Below are positions 19,761-60,446 of a stretch of DNA of 64,000 nt, piece by piece (position 1 is the stretch's first letter; every line of letters begins with the position of its first letter). The translations under genes and the position numbers were made by a program. This DNA comes from Muraenolepis orangiensis (Eukaryota > Chordata > Actinopteri > Gadiformes > Muraenolepididae): assembly GCA_027704905.1 (NCBI GenBank), contig CM051000.1:17809648-17873647 (forward strand), in the 5' to 3' direction. Below the pieces are notes generated by a model that saw only the letters and a program-made list of their open reading frames with translations, was not told where the DNA came from and did not search any database.

Positions 19761-19945
19761 TAGTTTTTTCTTTTCAGGTGGGTGGTGGTGCCATGGGTGG
19801 GTGGGTGTAATGGGGGTGCCAGTCCGACTGGATAGTGACTCCAAAACATTTGATAACAACGTCTCTTTTTTAAAATGTATTAATTTGAATGTGTGTGTAA
19901 ATCTGTCCCCTGTCATCTCTGTAGGAGCCTCTCTGTCCATGGAGC

Positions 19946-19949
<4 letters not shown>

Positions 19950-20011
<62 letters not shown>
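19950..20011. repeat. (GT)n microsatellite
   Basis: About 62 bp of pure GT. The following 20012-20330 holds nothing recognisable apart from an AATAAA near 20240. Confidence 0.95.
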
Positions 20012-20015
<4 letters not shown>

Positions 20016-20330
20016 AAATACTTACTAATGTTCAGTGCCAGGTCTCATTGTGTACTTTTATTTATTTGTTGTACTTTAATGTTACATTTTTTAATGTTTA
20101 TGGTCATATACTATTGTTTCCCTTTTGCAGGCATGTTATGTTATGCAATTGCACCGTAATTACATATCATAGGACATGATGAACATTGCATAACGCCACC
20201 ACCTTCTCCTGTCTGTAAAACGGTTCTCAAACCCTGCAATAAACCGGATTATATCACAAACTGTCTTGTGGTCTGACGTTCACAGAAAAGCCGCTTCACT
20301 GGCAAGTAGCAGGGTTGACTGTTACAGTCA

Positions 20331-21200
20331 TATTCATCATAATAAACATAATAAAACTAAGTACTGAGTCAACACAATGCTGTTTAGCATCCAACTGGAA
20401 GTAGGCGTCCAACCAGAAGTGCAAAAAAAGCATTAACGTGCAGAGTATGTACATATAGTGGAATGTGCTGCAGGTGTATGATGATTAGATTAGATTAGAT
20501 TCAAATGTATTGTCATTGCACAGCACAAATACAGTACAGCGAAAATAATTCGGCATCTAACCAGAGTGCAAATGTTGCAGTAAAGTGCATGGTAATATGT
20601 CACTTACAGTGGTTAAATTAAATGTAAATACAGTCTACTAGGTATAAAAACAGGTATAAAATAACCACTAGAGTATGTATGAGATATGTGCATAATTATA
20701 GGTATAAATATATACAGGTAAGTATTCAACAGGTAGTGAGAAGGGGTATGCAATTAGTAAAAACAAGATACATATATATAAATGTATATACAGCATCTAG
20801 TGAGCAGGGATATGCAGTTATATTAACAGTTGAAGATTAAAATATATACGGTAGGTACAATAAAAATGTACATGGCTATAAGGTATGTTATCAATACATA
20901 TGTAAACTATAGGTAGAGGTAGAGAGTTATGATTACAGTGCAAGGCAGTCGAAGACATTGATGGTGATGTATTATGTTTATTATTATGTATTATAGGATA
21001 TATTGAGCAGAGTTCGGAGTTCGTACGGTGGGTAGCAGAGCCGGGGTTACCTTATTCATGATATGAATAAGGTAAATATACTTTGGACACAATATATACA
21101 GTAGGTATAAGGTAACTGTAATAACAGCAGGTGAGATACAGTATAGCAGCGCAACAGTCTTGTTTCTGGTTGCTGAGGTGTAGGCCTACTGTATGCTTCT
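20331..21200. repeat. degenerate dispersed repeat in intergenic DNA
   Basis: A block with 'GTATTGTCATTGCACAGCAC', then GGCATCTAACCAGAGTGCAAA and AGTAAAGTGCATGG, typical in layout of an old fish interspersed repeat. It is followed by AT-rich 'GTATAAA' and 'TATACAGGTA' degenerate repeats. A similar 'GTTTAGCATCCAACTGGAAG' block occurs just before it. Confidence 0.4.
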
Positions 21201-21514
21201 GTGCAGACCAGGACATTAACTATTACCATTCATCATTTTGCGCGGTTGTTCATCCATTCTGAGTGGGGTCTCAGAGCATACGCCAAACCATAATCTTTAA
21301 TAAAGAACCCATGAATTAACTAATGTTTCAATGTTAAGTCATTTAATTCATGTTTCAATTTTATTGAGTTTAGCCCCAGTTCTTGCAGCTTTTTATTCGT
21401 TCCATTCTTTCACCAGTACATGATGGAGTTGATTATTGCAATATAAACACTTTTTGGGTGGTGGCTTTATGACTTGTGGGTTCTGGGGACCAAGTGAGAA
21501 CCACTGATTTAGCA

Positions 21515-21600
21515 CACTTGGATCCAAAGTGACCTACAGTGAATTCAAGATAATTTACATGACATTAAGGAGCAGGTAGGGATCCTGAGCACCATGCATC
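21515..21600 (-). repeat. dispersed repeat R3 fragment
   Basis: Contains TCCAAAGTGACCTACAGTGA and ACATTAAGGAGCAGGTAGGG, matching 13395-13560. Confidence 0.45.
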
Positions 21601-21602
21601 TC

Positions 21603-21982
21603 ATTAGGGATGGAACCCGGTGGGTTGGGGATGGAACCCGGTGGATTGGGGACGGAACCCAGAGGGTTAGGGACAGAACCCAGTGGATTGGGGACGGAAC
21701 CCAGTGGGTTAGGGACAGAACCCAGTGGGTTGGAGAGGAAACCCAGTGGGTTGGAGAGGAAACCCAGTGGGTTAGGGACAGAACCCAGTGGGTTAGGGAA
21801 AGAACCCAGTGGGTTAGGGACAGAACCCAGTGGGTTAGGGACAGAACCCAGTGGATTTGGGAGGAAACCAGTGGGTTAGGGACAGAACCCAGTGGGTTAG
21901 GGAAAGAACCCAGTGGGTTAGGGACAGAACCCAGTGGATTTGGGAGGAAACCAGTGGGTTAGGGACAGAACCCAGTGGATTC
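21603..21982. repeat. ~21-bp minisatellite containing GGGTTAGGG
   Basis: About 18 copies of 'AGTGGGTTAGGGACAGAACC' with variants (GATTGGGG, GGAGAGGAA, TTTGGGAGG). A 77-bp higher-order block is repeated near the end. It lies just past the predicted 3' end of ildr1. Confidence 0.9.
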
Positions 21983-22050
21983 CAACACCCTTACCACAAC
22001 TACAACTCCGACACAATATGTCAAAAGTATATCCCAAGATTTTATATTGC

Positions 22051-22056
22051 TTTATT
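22051..22056 (-). terminator. candidate polyadenylation signal for ildr1
   Basis: Plus TTTATT reads AATAAA on the minus strand, about 600 nt past the ildr1 stop codon. Confidence 0.45.
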
Positions 22057-22654
22057 TGTTACAACCCCAAATGATTAACGATACCATTTAGCACAGTCAA
22101 TATGCCAACACAACTTTTGGGTGTACAGTATATATAGTGTATAAATATAAACACCGGATAAACAGTTTATGAATATAAACACCGGATAAACAATTGAGTA
22201 GCACACATGTTTTACTTCATTTTTCATTTCTCCCACAGTCAAGACAATCAGGAGTAAAAAAAAATATATATAAACAATATATATTGTACAAAAATAAGAT
22301 CAAGAATCTCAATGGCTGAATCCTGCATGGCACAGTTAGAACCAACGACATGTTACACTATAAAAACAGACTAACATGAAAGAAAAAGCACATTCCATGG
22401 CTCATTTCGTTTTATATCATGACAAAAACCTGCACAATACTACAGAACCACCGGGAGGCGCCACAAACAAATCAAGATAAGAAACCGAGTTAAAAGCACT
22501 TCAATCCTAGAGCACAATACAGACGCTGAGGTATTTACATTTAAATCAAGACTGGCTGTCACATACATTGCAAGAACATCATATCAAAAAAACGTTTCCA
22601 TAAAATAATTCAAATCAGATTTCCATCTTTAGTGAGGTGGTGGCCGTCAGGGCC

Positions 22655-28915
<6,261 letters not shown>

Positions 28916-29670
28916 GGTGGCGGACTCGAACCAGCCACCTGCTGATGATGATGATGATGCTGATGATAGTGATGGAGGTTCGGATGGAGACTTGATGAGA
29001 TCCCCGCTCCTTCTCCTTCTTCTTGTCTCGACTTGCCGTCTGGGGTTTAGCAGGCGATCTTGTCTTGCTCGTGTGTGTATGTGACGATGGCCTGTAGGTC
29101 TGCAGTCGTCCGTCTGTTGGCCACGCCCCGAAACAGGTGAGCACCTCCAGGTACTGACGGCGATGACGTAGCAGCGCAGTCAGTGTTCCTTCAGTCGGTG
29201 TCCCGTTTCCCCGTTCCGGTGTCAAGTCAAGTCAAGTGTTAAAGCCATTGTTTTTTTTTTTTGTTTTTTTTTTGTGCATTAGCTTATATATACAGTTTGT
29301 GCATTAGCTTATATATCAGGTAGGCCCAACGACCCTAGATAGTAGTTATCATTCGTTACCTTAACACATTTCAACAGCGGCTCTTCTTGTCTTTACATTC
29401 GTTCTGACATTACATATATTACAGCAGGTAAATGTTCACCATGTATTCTTTATTTAGCCTAATACAAACACAAACATATAATCATACAAGCTGTAAAACG
29501 TAAAATACACATACCAATCAATATGGCCTTATTTTGACCTTGTTTTGAAACATAAAAGCCACCAGAAACAAATATCATTATTGAGTACTTTTTTTGCGTC
29601 CAGAGATTGCTATTGCCATTAATGACCACTAGGTGTCGCTCACGTTTTATATTTAGCTGGGACATATTTA

Positions 29671-29976
29671 TTTCAACGTATACTCGTGGTTCGCCGATGT
29701 ATTTACCTTTATGTCTAGAACCTAAGGTTCTAGATATGAGGTGTTTATAATACTATTATCACAGTGGCCACGTACAGACTAAATCATATATATACATAAT
29801 AACCAGTGGCGGCTGGTGCATTTTTCAACGTATACTCGTGGTTCGCCGATGTATTTACCTTTATGTCTAGAACCTAAGGTTCTAGACATATGAGGTGTTT
29901 ATAATACTATTATCACAGTGGCCACGTACAGACTAAATCATATATATACATAATAACCAGTGGCGGCTGGTGCATT
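29671..29976. repeat. tandem duplication, 152 + 154 bp
   Basis: Units 29671-29822 and 29823-29976 are almost identical (one 2-bp indel at about 29738 versus 29887). Each ends with the first roughly 20 bp of the hAT element that starts at 29958. All three junctions share TTTCA. Confidence 0.93.
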
Positions 29977-30273
29977 TTTCACCAGGGGGGGCTATACCAT
30001 TTTTTTTTATTTACAATTACATATTGTTAATTACATTATATACAATTACTTTTTGTATTGAAATGTCGCCCTTCTGTCCATCACTTTCATCATGGCCACG
30101 CAAGGCCAACTCAAAGGCACCACAGAACTTCACACAGTCTATTCTTTTAGACTTTATTTGGTACATGGATACATAAACACATTTAAGAGGAAACAACGAG
30201 TTAACAATAACACCAAAACACATTCAAAGCAGCTCTGAACAGGTGAGTTTGGTGAGTGATTTAAACAACCAGG

Positions 30274-30335
<62 letters not shown>

Positions 30336-30965
30336 TTATATATATATTATATATACCTGATTGTTTAAATCACTCACCAAACTCACCTGTTCAGAGCTCA
30401 ATCACTCACGAAAACGATATCAATCACTCAACAAAAATATATATATATCGGCACACACTGACAAAAAACACTGACATATATTTGTAAGTGTGTGTGTGTG
30501 TGTGTGTGTGTGTTTTTGCGTATGTTTGTGCGTGTGTGCGTGCGTGTGTCTGTGTGTGAGTGTGCGTCTGTGAGTGTGCGTGCGTGTGTGTGTGCGCAGA
30601 GACAGAGCAAAATATGCTTTTTTTTTTTTTGTAGTACACTGTGACGCACACAAATGACGTCTTCCGTGGGGCGATTTGAAAAGCGCACCACGGGAAGACG
30701 TTTTGAGGACGCTGATTGGCTACATTTTATGTCACTCGTTTATATCTTGAATCAGCAATTGGCTAAACTGCTACAGAGACCCGCCTCCGTGGGGCGATTT
30801 GAAAAGCGCCCCAGCAGCTACACGGCTGCAGTGTACTAGGCATATATGTACTAGGAAAAGCATATTATGTTGCGCAACAACATAATTAAAAAAACTTTTG
30901 TTTGTGCGTGTGGTTTAGGGGGGGGGGGCGGCGCCCCATCGCCCCCTATGGGCCAGCCGCCACTG
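29958..30965. mobile_element. non-autonomous hAT-type DNA transposon, ~1.0 kb
   Basis: Ends are inverted repeats: CAGTGGCGGCTGG at the left and its complement CCAGCCGCCACTG at the right. They are flanked by a perfect 8-bp direct repeat ATAATAAC at 29950-29957 and 30966-30973. An 8-bp target duplication and CAG...CTG termini are characteristic of hAT elements. No transposase frame is present. It carries an internal long hairpin, GT-rich microsatellites and two copies of a GGGGCGATTTGAAAAGCGC block (about 30669 and 30791). Confidence 0.88.
30231..30398. repeat. long inverted repeat with (TA)n centre
   Basis: The left arm starts AGCTCTGAACAGGTGAGTTT and the right arm is its complement ending CACCTGTTCAGAGCT. 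Arms are about 48 bp with one mismatch, and the loop is an AT repeat of roughly 70 bp. It lies inside the hAT element. Confidence 0.92.
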
Positions 30966-31196
30966 ATAATAACGTAATCATGTGTATTTTACATGCCGTG
31001 TTGCTCTCTAATCCATTTTCATGTTTCACGTGACTTTTAAAACCATTGATACCATACATGATGAACGAATACTTCTAAATCAAATCAGACATTCGGTGTA
31101 TTTGTATTGGAATGCATGCGCGCGCGTCTGTGTAGTTATTTTGCATGGGTTGCGCTGTTTACCATGGATGTGCGCTTATATGAATATCGTAGTTTT

Positions 31197-31198
<2 letters not shown>

Positions 31199-31247
<49 letters not shown>

Positions 31248-31385
31248 TGAATGACCATCCTCGTCCCGGTGATGTCATGGTCCGTGTCTCAGAGCTCTTC
31301 TTGGGTTGTTTTTTTTGCTGCATTCCTAGAATAGTCTGAAATATAGTGAAATCCTCCTCCCATTTCGTATGGACACACACACACA

Positions 31386-31441
<56 letters not shown>
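31199..31441. repeat. (GA)n at 31199-31241 and (AC)n at 31374-31441
   Basis: Two dinucleotide arrays separated by about 130 bp of unique sequence, in the ildr1-ildr2 interval. Confidence 0.95.
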
Positions 31442-31443
<2 letters not shown>

Positions 31444-31602
31444 CGCGCACACACTTACACACTTACACACATAAACACATGATGACTCAACTGGATTCTG
31501 TGTGTGTGTGTATGTGTGTGTGTGTGTGTTTGAACACGGATGACATGACATCATATCCTCATGATTTATTCTCAGGTTTATTTCAAAGTTGAATTTCAAC
31601 AC

Positions 31603-31608
31603 TTTATT
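31603..31608 (-). terminator. candidate polyadenylation signal for ildr2
   Basis: Plus TTTATT reads AATAAA on the minus strand, about 2.2 kb past the ildr2 stop. A long 3' UTR is therefore possible. Confidence 0.3.
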
Positions 31609-32617
31609 TACAAACAAGATGTGGGAGGTAAACGAACAATAAACGAAGACAACAAACAAACATGGCGTTAATAAATAGCTCCAGGACGGTTAAGTAGCGG
31701 ATCATCTTGTGTTGTTTACTGTCCACTCAGGACTAGCGGGGCTAGTGTTTAGCTCAGCCCACAGAGTGTGTGTGTGTATGTGTTTAGAAATCATATTGAA
31801 CTAGTTGTATTGTAAACAGTGACAGGTTGTACCGTCCTACAATGGATACATTGTGCCTTTTATAGAAAACGAAAGAGTCATCTCTCTGTCTTCCTCTGTC
31901 TCTCTCTCTCTCTCTCTCTGACACACTCCCTCTGCAGCTCAACTAACCTCACTTTGACAAAGTGTGTCTATGTGTGTGGTGTGTGTGTGTGTGTGTGCAT
32001 GTTTGTATGTGCAAGAGATAGTGTGTGTGTGTGTGTGTGTGTGGGTCGGATTAGCGATAACACTGTTTGTTTAGTAGTCGACACAGCAGTCCTACGATAA
32101 GCAAAAATAAAAGGGCAGTTGAATCAAATCATAACACGCTAAACACACAGTTAAGATTGGTTTGGAGTGGAAGGACACACATCATTATTGACTCATCACC
32201 GTGACGTGTCAAGACACACGGTGATGAGGTGGACCTATTCAGAGAAGTACTGACGACCGCTTCTGTGATGTACATGACAACACGTTCTGTAGATAACGCA
32301 GGACCAGAGTGTGAGTCAGGTCCAAACTGGATGGATGGTGTACAACGATGTCACGACAAAAGGTAGAAAGGACACATCGGTTCACCACCACCACCACCAC
32401 CACGGTCATAGAGACAGGTCATGTGGTTGAGGATGAGAAATTACCACCACATAGTGAGGTGGTCGTATGTGTCCCCATCCATACATGCATGCGTGGCTAT
32501 TACCTCTGGTTCAACCTCAGTCAAGACAAAGTGTTGAGATGTTTCCTGTGGTGGAGGTGGAGTCTGAGGTGATGACTGTGTAGTATTACACACAGTATTA
32601 CTTTACATACCATTACC

Positions 32618-32800
32618 TTACAGTCATTAGGCAGACACTGTTGTCCAAAGCGACTTACAATGAGGTCATTCAACAGGTAGGCAAGAGAACTACTAGTCAC
32701 CAGAGGTCATAAGTGCAGTTCCTTCCTAACAAGCCTCCAAGAACAGAACCAGTGCTCAGGTAAAAGTACAATAAGTTGGCTCCCTAGATTTGTACACTTA
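32618..32800 (-). repeat. dispersed repeat family R1, minus copy
   Basis: Best-preserved copy: TTGTCCAAAGCGACTTACAA, AGAGAACTACTAGTCACCAG, TTCCTTCCTAACAAGCCTCC, AGAACCAGTGCTCAGGTAAA and GTTGGCTCCCTAGATTTG. Confidence 0.75.
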
Positions 32801-33165
32801 GAATACACACCGGCATCCAGAAACAGGCTACAAAGTCTCCATGGCACTAAAGACATCAGAACAAAGTAACAAAACAACAAAGTAACAAAAGAATAACAGG
32901 ATATGTGCGTGGCCACAAAGTTGGACTCTCAGGTTTAGGCCTCCTAGAGCAACCTGCTCCTTAATGACCCGTCTGTTTACCATCCAACCCCTATCTGCTT
33001 CTTGATTACCCTTCTGTGTACTGTTTAACCCTTACCTCCTCCTTAATGACCTGTCTCTGTACTGTCTCACCCCTACCTGCTCTTTAATGACCTGTCTCTG
33101 TACTGTACTAACCCCTTTGGATCGACTATCGATTACAACAAACGATATAAGAACAACACAGGTGT

Positions 33166-33211
<46 letters not shown>

Positions 33212-33248
33212 ATCCAGAATGTTATATCTGAAGCGGTTAGTCCAGTTG

Positions 33249-33343
33249 ATGACATGGGGGTGGTGTCACACACCACCCCCATGTCATTAAGTCACACTGA
33301 ATGGCTCCGTTGTACCGGGAGACTCAGGCTCTCCCGGTACAAC
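33249..33343. repeat. two adjacent perfect hairpins
   Basis: Hairpin 1 has 18-bp arms, 33249-33266 and 33270-33287, with a 3-nt loop; the left arm is ATGACATGGGGGTGGTGT. Hairpin 2 has 14-bp arms, 33309-33322 and 33330-33343, with a 7-nt loop; the left arm is GTTGTACCGGGAGA. Confidence 0.9.
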
Positions 33344-33602
33344 TCACGCTGTATGGTGGGGGGTTTCCCTAGAAGGGCATGAGTCCACTGTTGCCATGAC
33401 GTCACGTAGCGAAGCTGAGCGACAACATCACCACTACTACTGCTACTACGGCTACTACTGCTACTGGCCAGCGATGACATCATCATCCAGGGACGTCACT
33501 GCTTCTGCCCGGACGGCAAACAAGTGGCTCTCTGGGACAATGTGTGTCTGTGTTTTCAAATGAAGAGTGTTTGTGTATAGCAAGTTGTGTGTGAATAGCG
33601 AT

Positions 33603-33604
<2 letters not shown>

Positions 33605-33671
<67 letters not shown>
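33605..33671. repeat. (GT)n microsatellite
   Basis: About 67 bp of GT. A shorter array is at 33165-33208. Confidence 0.95.
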
Positions 33672-33679
<8 letters not shown>

Positions 33680-33836
33680 TACAACTGTACATCAGCTGGT
33701 TGTTTCAAACTGTTCTCCAGTGGTTTGATATTCTCCAGTCAAGGGTCCTCGTCTGACACTCTGGACATGTCTGAGCACCGGGCCTCTCCTCTCTCCTCCT
33801 CTTCCTCCTTCTGGTCCTCCATCTTTCACCTCCTCG

Positions 33837-50347
<16,511 letters not shown>

Positions 50348-50899
50348 GTCGGACACCGAAGAGAGAAAAAGCGCTCCGCACACAGGGGGGGGGGGGGGGG
50401 GGGTGTCGCAGACTCACATCGTCCGCTGCGTTTTCTTGTCGTCCACGTACAACAAAAAACACTCGTTATTCTAACTAACTGTGAGTGTCTCGAAACATAA
50501 CGGGACAAGCACCACCACCGAGTGGGAGGGGCCTACGGGAGGAGGGCGGGCCCTCGTAGAACACGAGCTAGGTGTCATGGGTATGTGGCGTTATCTCGGT
50601 CTACCGGAGACCGAGACTTCCGATCTCGTACTTCCTATGAGATTAACATTAACAGCCAGTTAAGTAGAGAGAGAAATACGAACATGACAACAACCACCAC
50701 GACGACAAGGAGAATACATACGGTGTGTATTTAAAAAACATTTTCGAAAAACAATACCGTAGTAACATGTAACGGAAACGTTACATGTTTACTACGCTAT
50801 AGGAAGTCCCGCCCCCTCTGTCTCTCGTCAGTAACGCTCATTCGGGGGATCCCGTCCCAGGCGCTCCGTCGTGCGACGAGGAACGCCTGGTGAAACAAT

Positions 50900-52600
50900 G
50901 TGTGGGTGGGGGGGGGGGGGGGGGGGGGGGAGTTTGGGGGAAGAACCGGGAGGAACGGTGCATTAGTTGTAACGGTTATATCTTGAGTAGGCCGCGACAA
51001 ACTTAAGTATCACCCTTTGATGAATAAGCCATCAATAAATAACACAATATAACATATCAACAACAAAAAAAGAGATTAATCATATCAGATAATAAATTAA
51101 CAAAAACGATATAGTGCTTTTCTGCACCTATGTGTGGAACATGCAAGAGAGTACACTCACTAGACTAATACAGATGATGGCGATGAACACTCCTAGGACT
51201 ACAGGTTATTAATATAAGTAATACTAGCTACATTAATAAAACCTGTTTTATTAGTATATTTTGTGTGCATTTATTCCCCCCCGTTTCAACTGTTGCACCT
51301 TAATTTCCCTCGGGATAAATAAAGTCTCTTGAATCTTGAAAAGAAAGACCAGCCTCCTTCTGTTACGGGCTTGTGTTTGTTCACTAGTTGCATGATGTAG
51401 GACTTATGTTGCCATCTAGAGTTGATTTAAATAATCTCACAAAGGACTCCACGTTTAAAACTTGTTTTTAATCCAATCCAATTCATTAAATGCTATTCCC
51501 AGGATAAAATACCAAAATCAAAATATACATTTAATCCATGAAGTCTAATGTAGCACTCAACAGCAGATTAGAGTAGAACAATGATCAATTATGTCAAATA
51601 AAAACATTAATAAAAGTTTAAAAAAAAAATCTATAAGACTATACAAACCACTGTGATTACATTAAAGCTTTTCACCTCACAAAAACGGTTCTTACTACCG
51701 TTATTGGACCTTGTTTCCCTGTTGCTTAATTGAGATGTTCTGCCGGTACTGGTGGCCAAGTATGAGTTGAAGTAGAGATGTGAATCCGTCTCCAAAGCGT
51801 CCTTGAAACATCTCTCAAATCACTCCCATTCTCAACCACATAACCTCGACACACACAAACAGAAGTTACATTATATACACACTAACACTATACAATCATA
51901 TAACATAAAAAATATTAAAGAACTTACAGTAAAGATATTTAAGATTAGTAACAAGTACTAAAACCACCACCAGTATGGTCACACCCTGAATCAGTGAACA
52001 CACATCATCCTGAGAGCTATTCAAGAAATGATATCTACTATCCTAAAAAAGTTCTTAAATGTGAATCTACGAGCCCCGCCAACGAGACCAATTGAGTGGA
52101 ACATCTGCTTGGACCCCGATGGTCAAGCCATTTTAGAATAGTCATCACTGTCAGCGATTGGCTGGGTTTAAACAGACTTTTACAAACTGACATTAAACTA
52201 CTAACCTGTCAGGCCAAATTAAACATATGTAAGAAAATTAAAAAAACATTCATACTTAACTGAACTGTGTACCTTCCTATTCATGTCTAAGTAGACCATC
52301 TCCACAATCGGCCTCTACTTCATAATGTTTTGCTTGGTTGCATTGTTAATTTTTTCTCAAAATAGTGTCCAATATTATTGTAGAACCCCTCCAGTATTGG
52401 TTTTGGGTTTCTGGTCAATTTTTTTTTTATCTGCTTCTCCCTCCAAAAAAAATAAAAATCTTCATCTGCCAGACAATAGCAGAAAGAGGCTAAAGGGAAT
52501 TAATTTAGTGAAGTCTGAACCAAGTGTGGAGACAGACTTGTCTGTGGGGAAACGGAAGTGAGTACTGCCTTCTCCTCATCTAATAAACAATGGTTATGAA
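50900..52600. other. ildr2-gpa33 intergenic DNA, no gene seen
   Basis: A G-run at 50909-50931, an AT-rich stretch and, at about 51295-51345, a LINE tail-like piece (CACCTTAATTTCCCTCGGGA then ATAAATAAAG) typical of CR1/Rex1-type 3' ends. In mammals MAEL lies between ILDR2 and GPA33. I see no trace of it here. Confidence 0.5.
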
Positions 52601-52677
52601 TCCTGAATCCTGTGCCTTTAACTGAGAAACCAACCGAGACTCATGGCCACGGCCTGCCGCACAAACCGACCCGACCG

Positions 52678-58417
<5,740 letters not shown>

Positions 58418-58981
58418 CTTGGCCTCGGTTGACGTTTCTTCAACCCGACCACGGATCAAAGAACTATGGTTTTATTTTTTTGTGTTGGTTTGTGTGTGTG
58501 TGTCTCTCTCTCTCCCTCTGCTAAACTAAACTGTCATTTGCGTTGGAGACCAACCCTCCCTGCTGTGCCAGACGCGGTTTTTGTTCTACTGTGAAGCACA
58601 CTGTCATCTCACTCCTCAGCCAATCACAGGGCGTGTTCTCCTGAGCATTCCTCATTCGTCCGACCTCCTCCTCCGCGGTCGTGTTGCAACCTGACCGGCC
58701 TCTCCTTCCTTTACACATGATCCTCCCGCGCCTCCGTCCAGGTGACGTTGGAGACCACAGAAGACCTCTGGTGTGGTGTTTTTTTTTATATTTTTAATAT
58801 AGAATGCTCCATCTTATTTTTCTTTGTCGTGTGTTTCCACACCAAACGTACAATCTACAGTCGGATAGCCGCCCACGAGGACTTTGTGAACCCCGGTATT
58901 AAATGGTCACACCGAATACATGCGTTTCTTTTCATTGTCAAAGTCTCCAAAACAGGACACAGACACACACAGAGACTCCAG
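58418..58981 (-). promoter_or_regulatory. gpa33 copy A 5' flank (duplicated promoter region)
   Basis: Upstream of the copy A start codon and about 96-97 % identical to 62618-63157. Duplication of this flank means copy B probably has its own promoter. No TATA box is evident next to the start. Confidence 0.4.
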
Positions 58982-60422
<1,441 letters not shown>

Positions 60423-60446
60423 GGAGAGGGCCCGGAGGAGCCTTAC

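Noticed and set aside
50348..52677. A MAEL gene between ildr2 and gpa33, as in mammals
   Set aside because: No frame or motif of MAEL is visible. The interval is AT-rich with a LINE tail.
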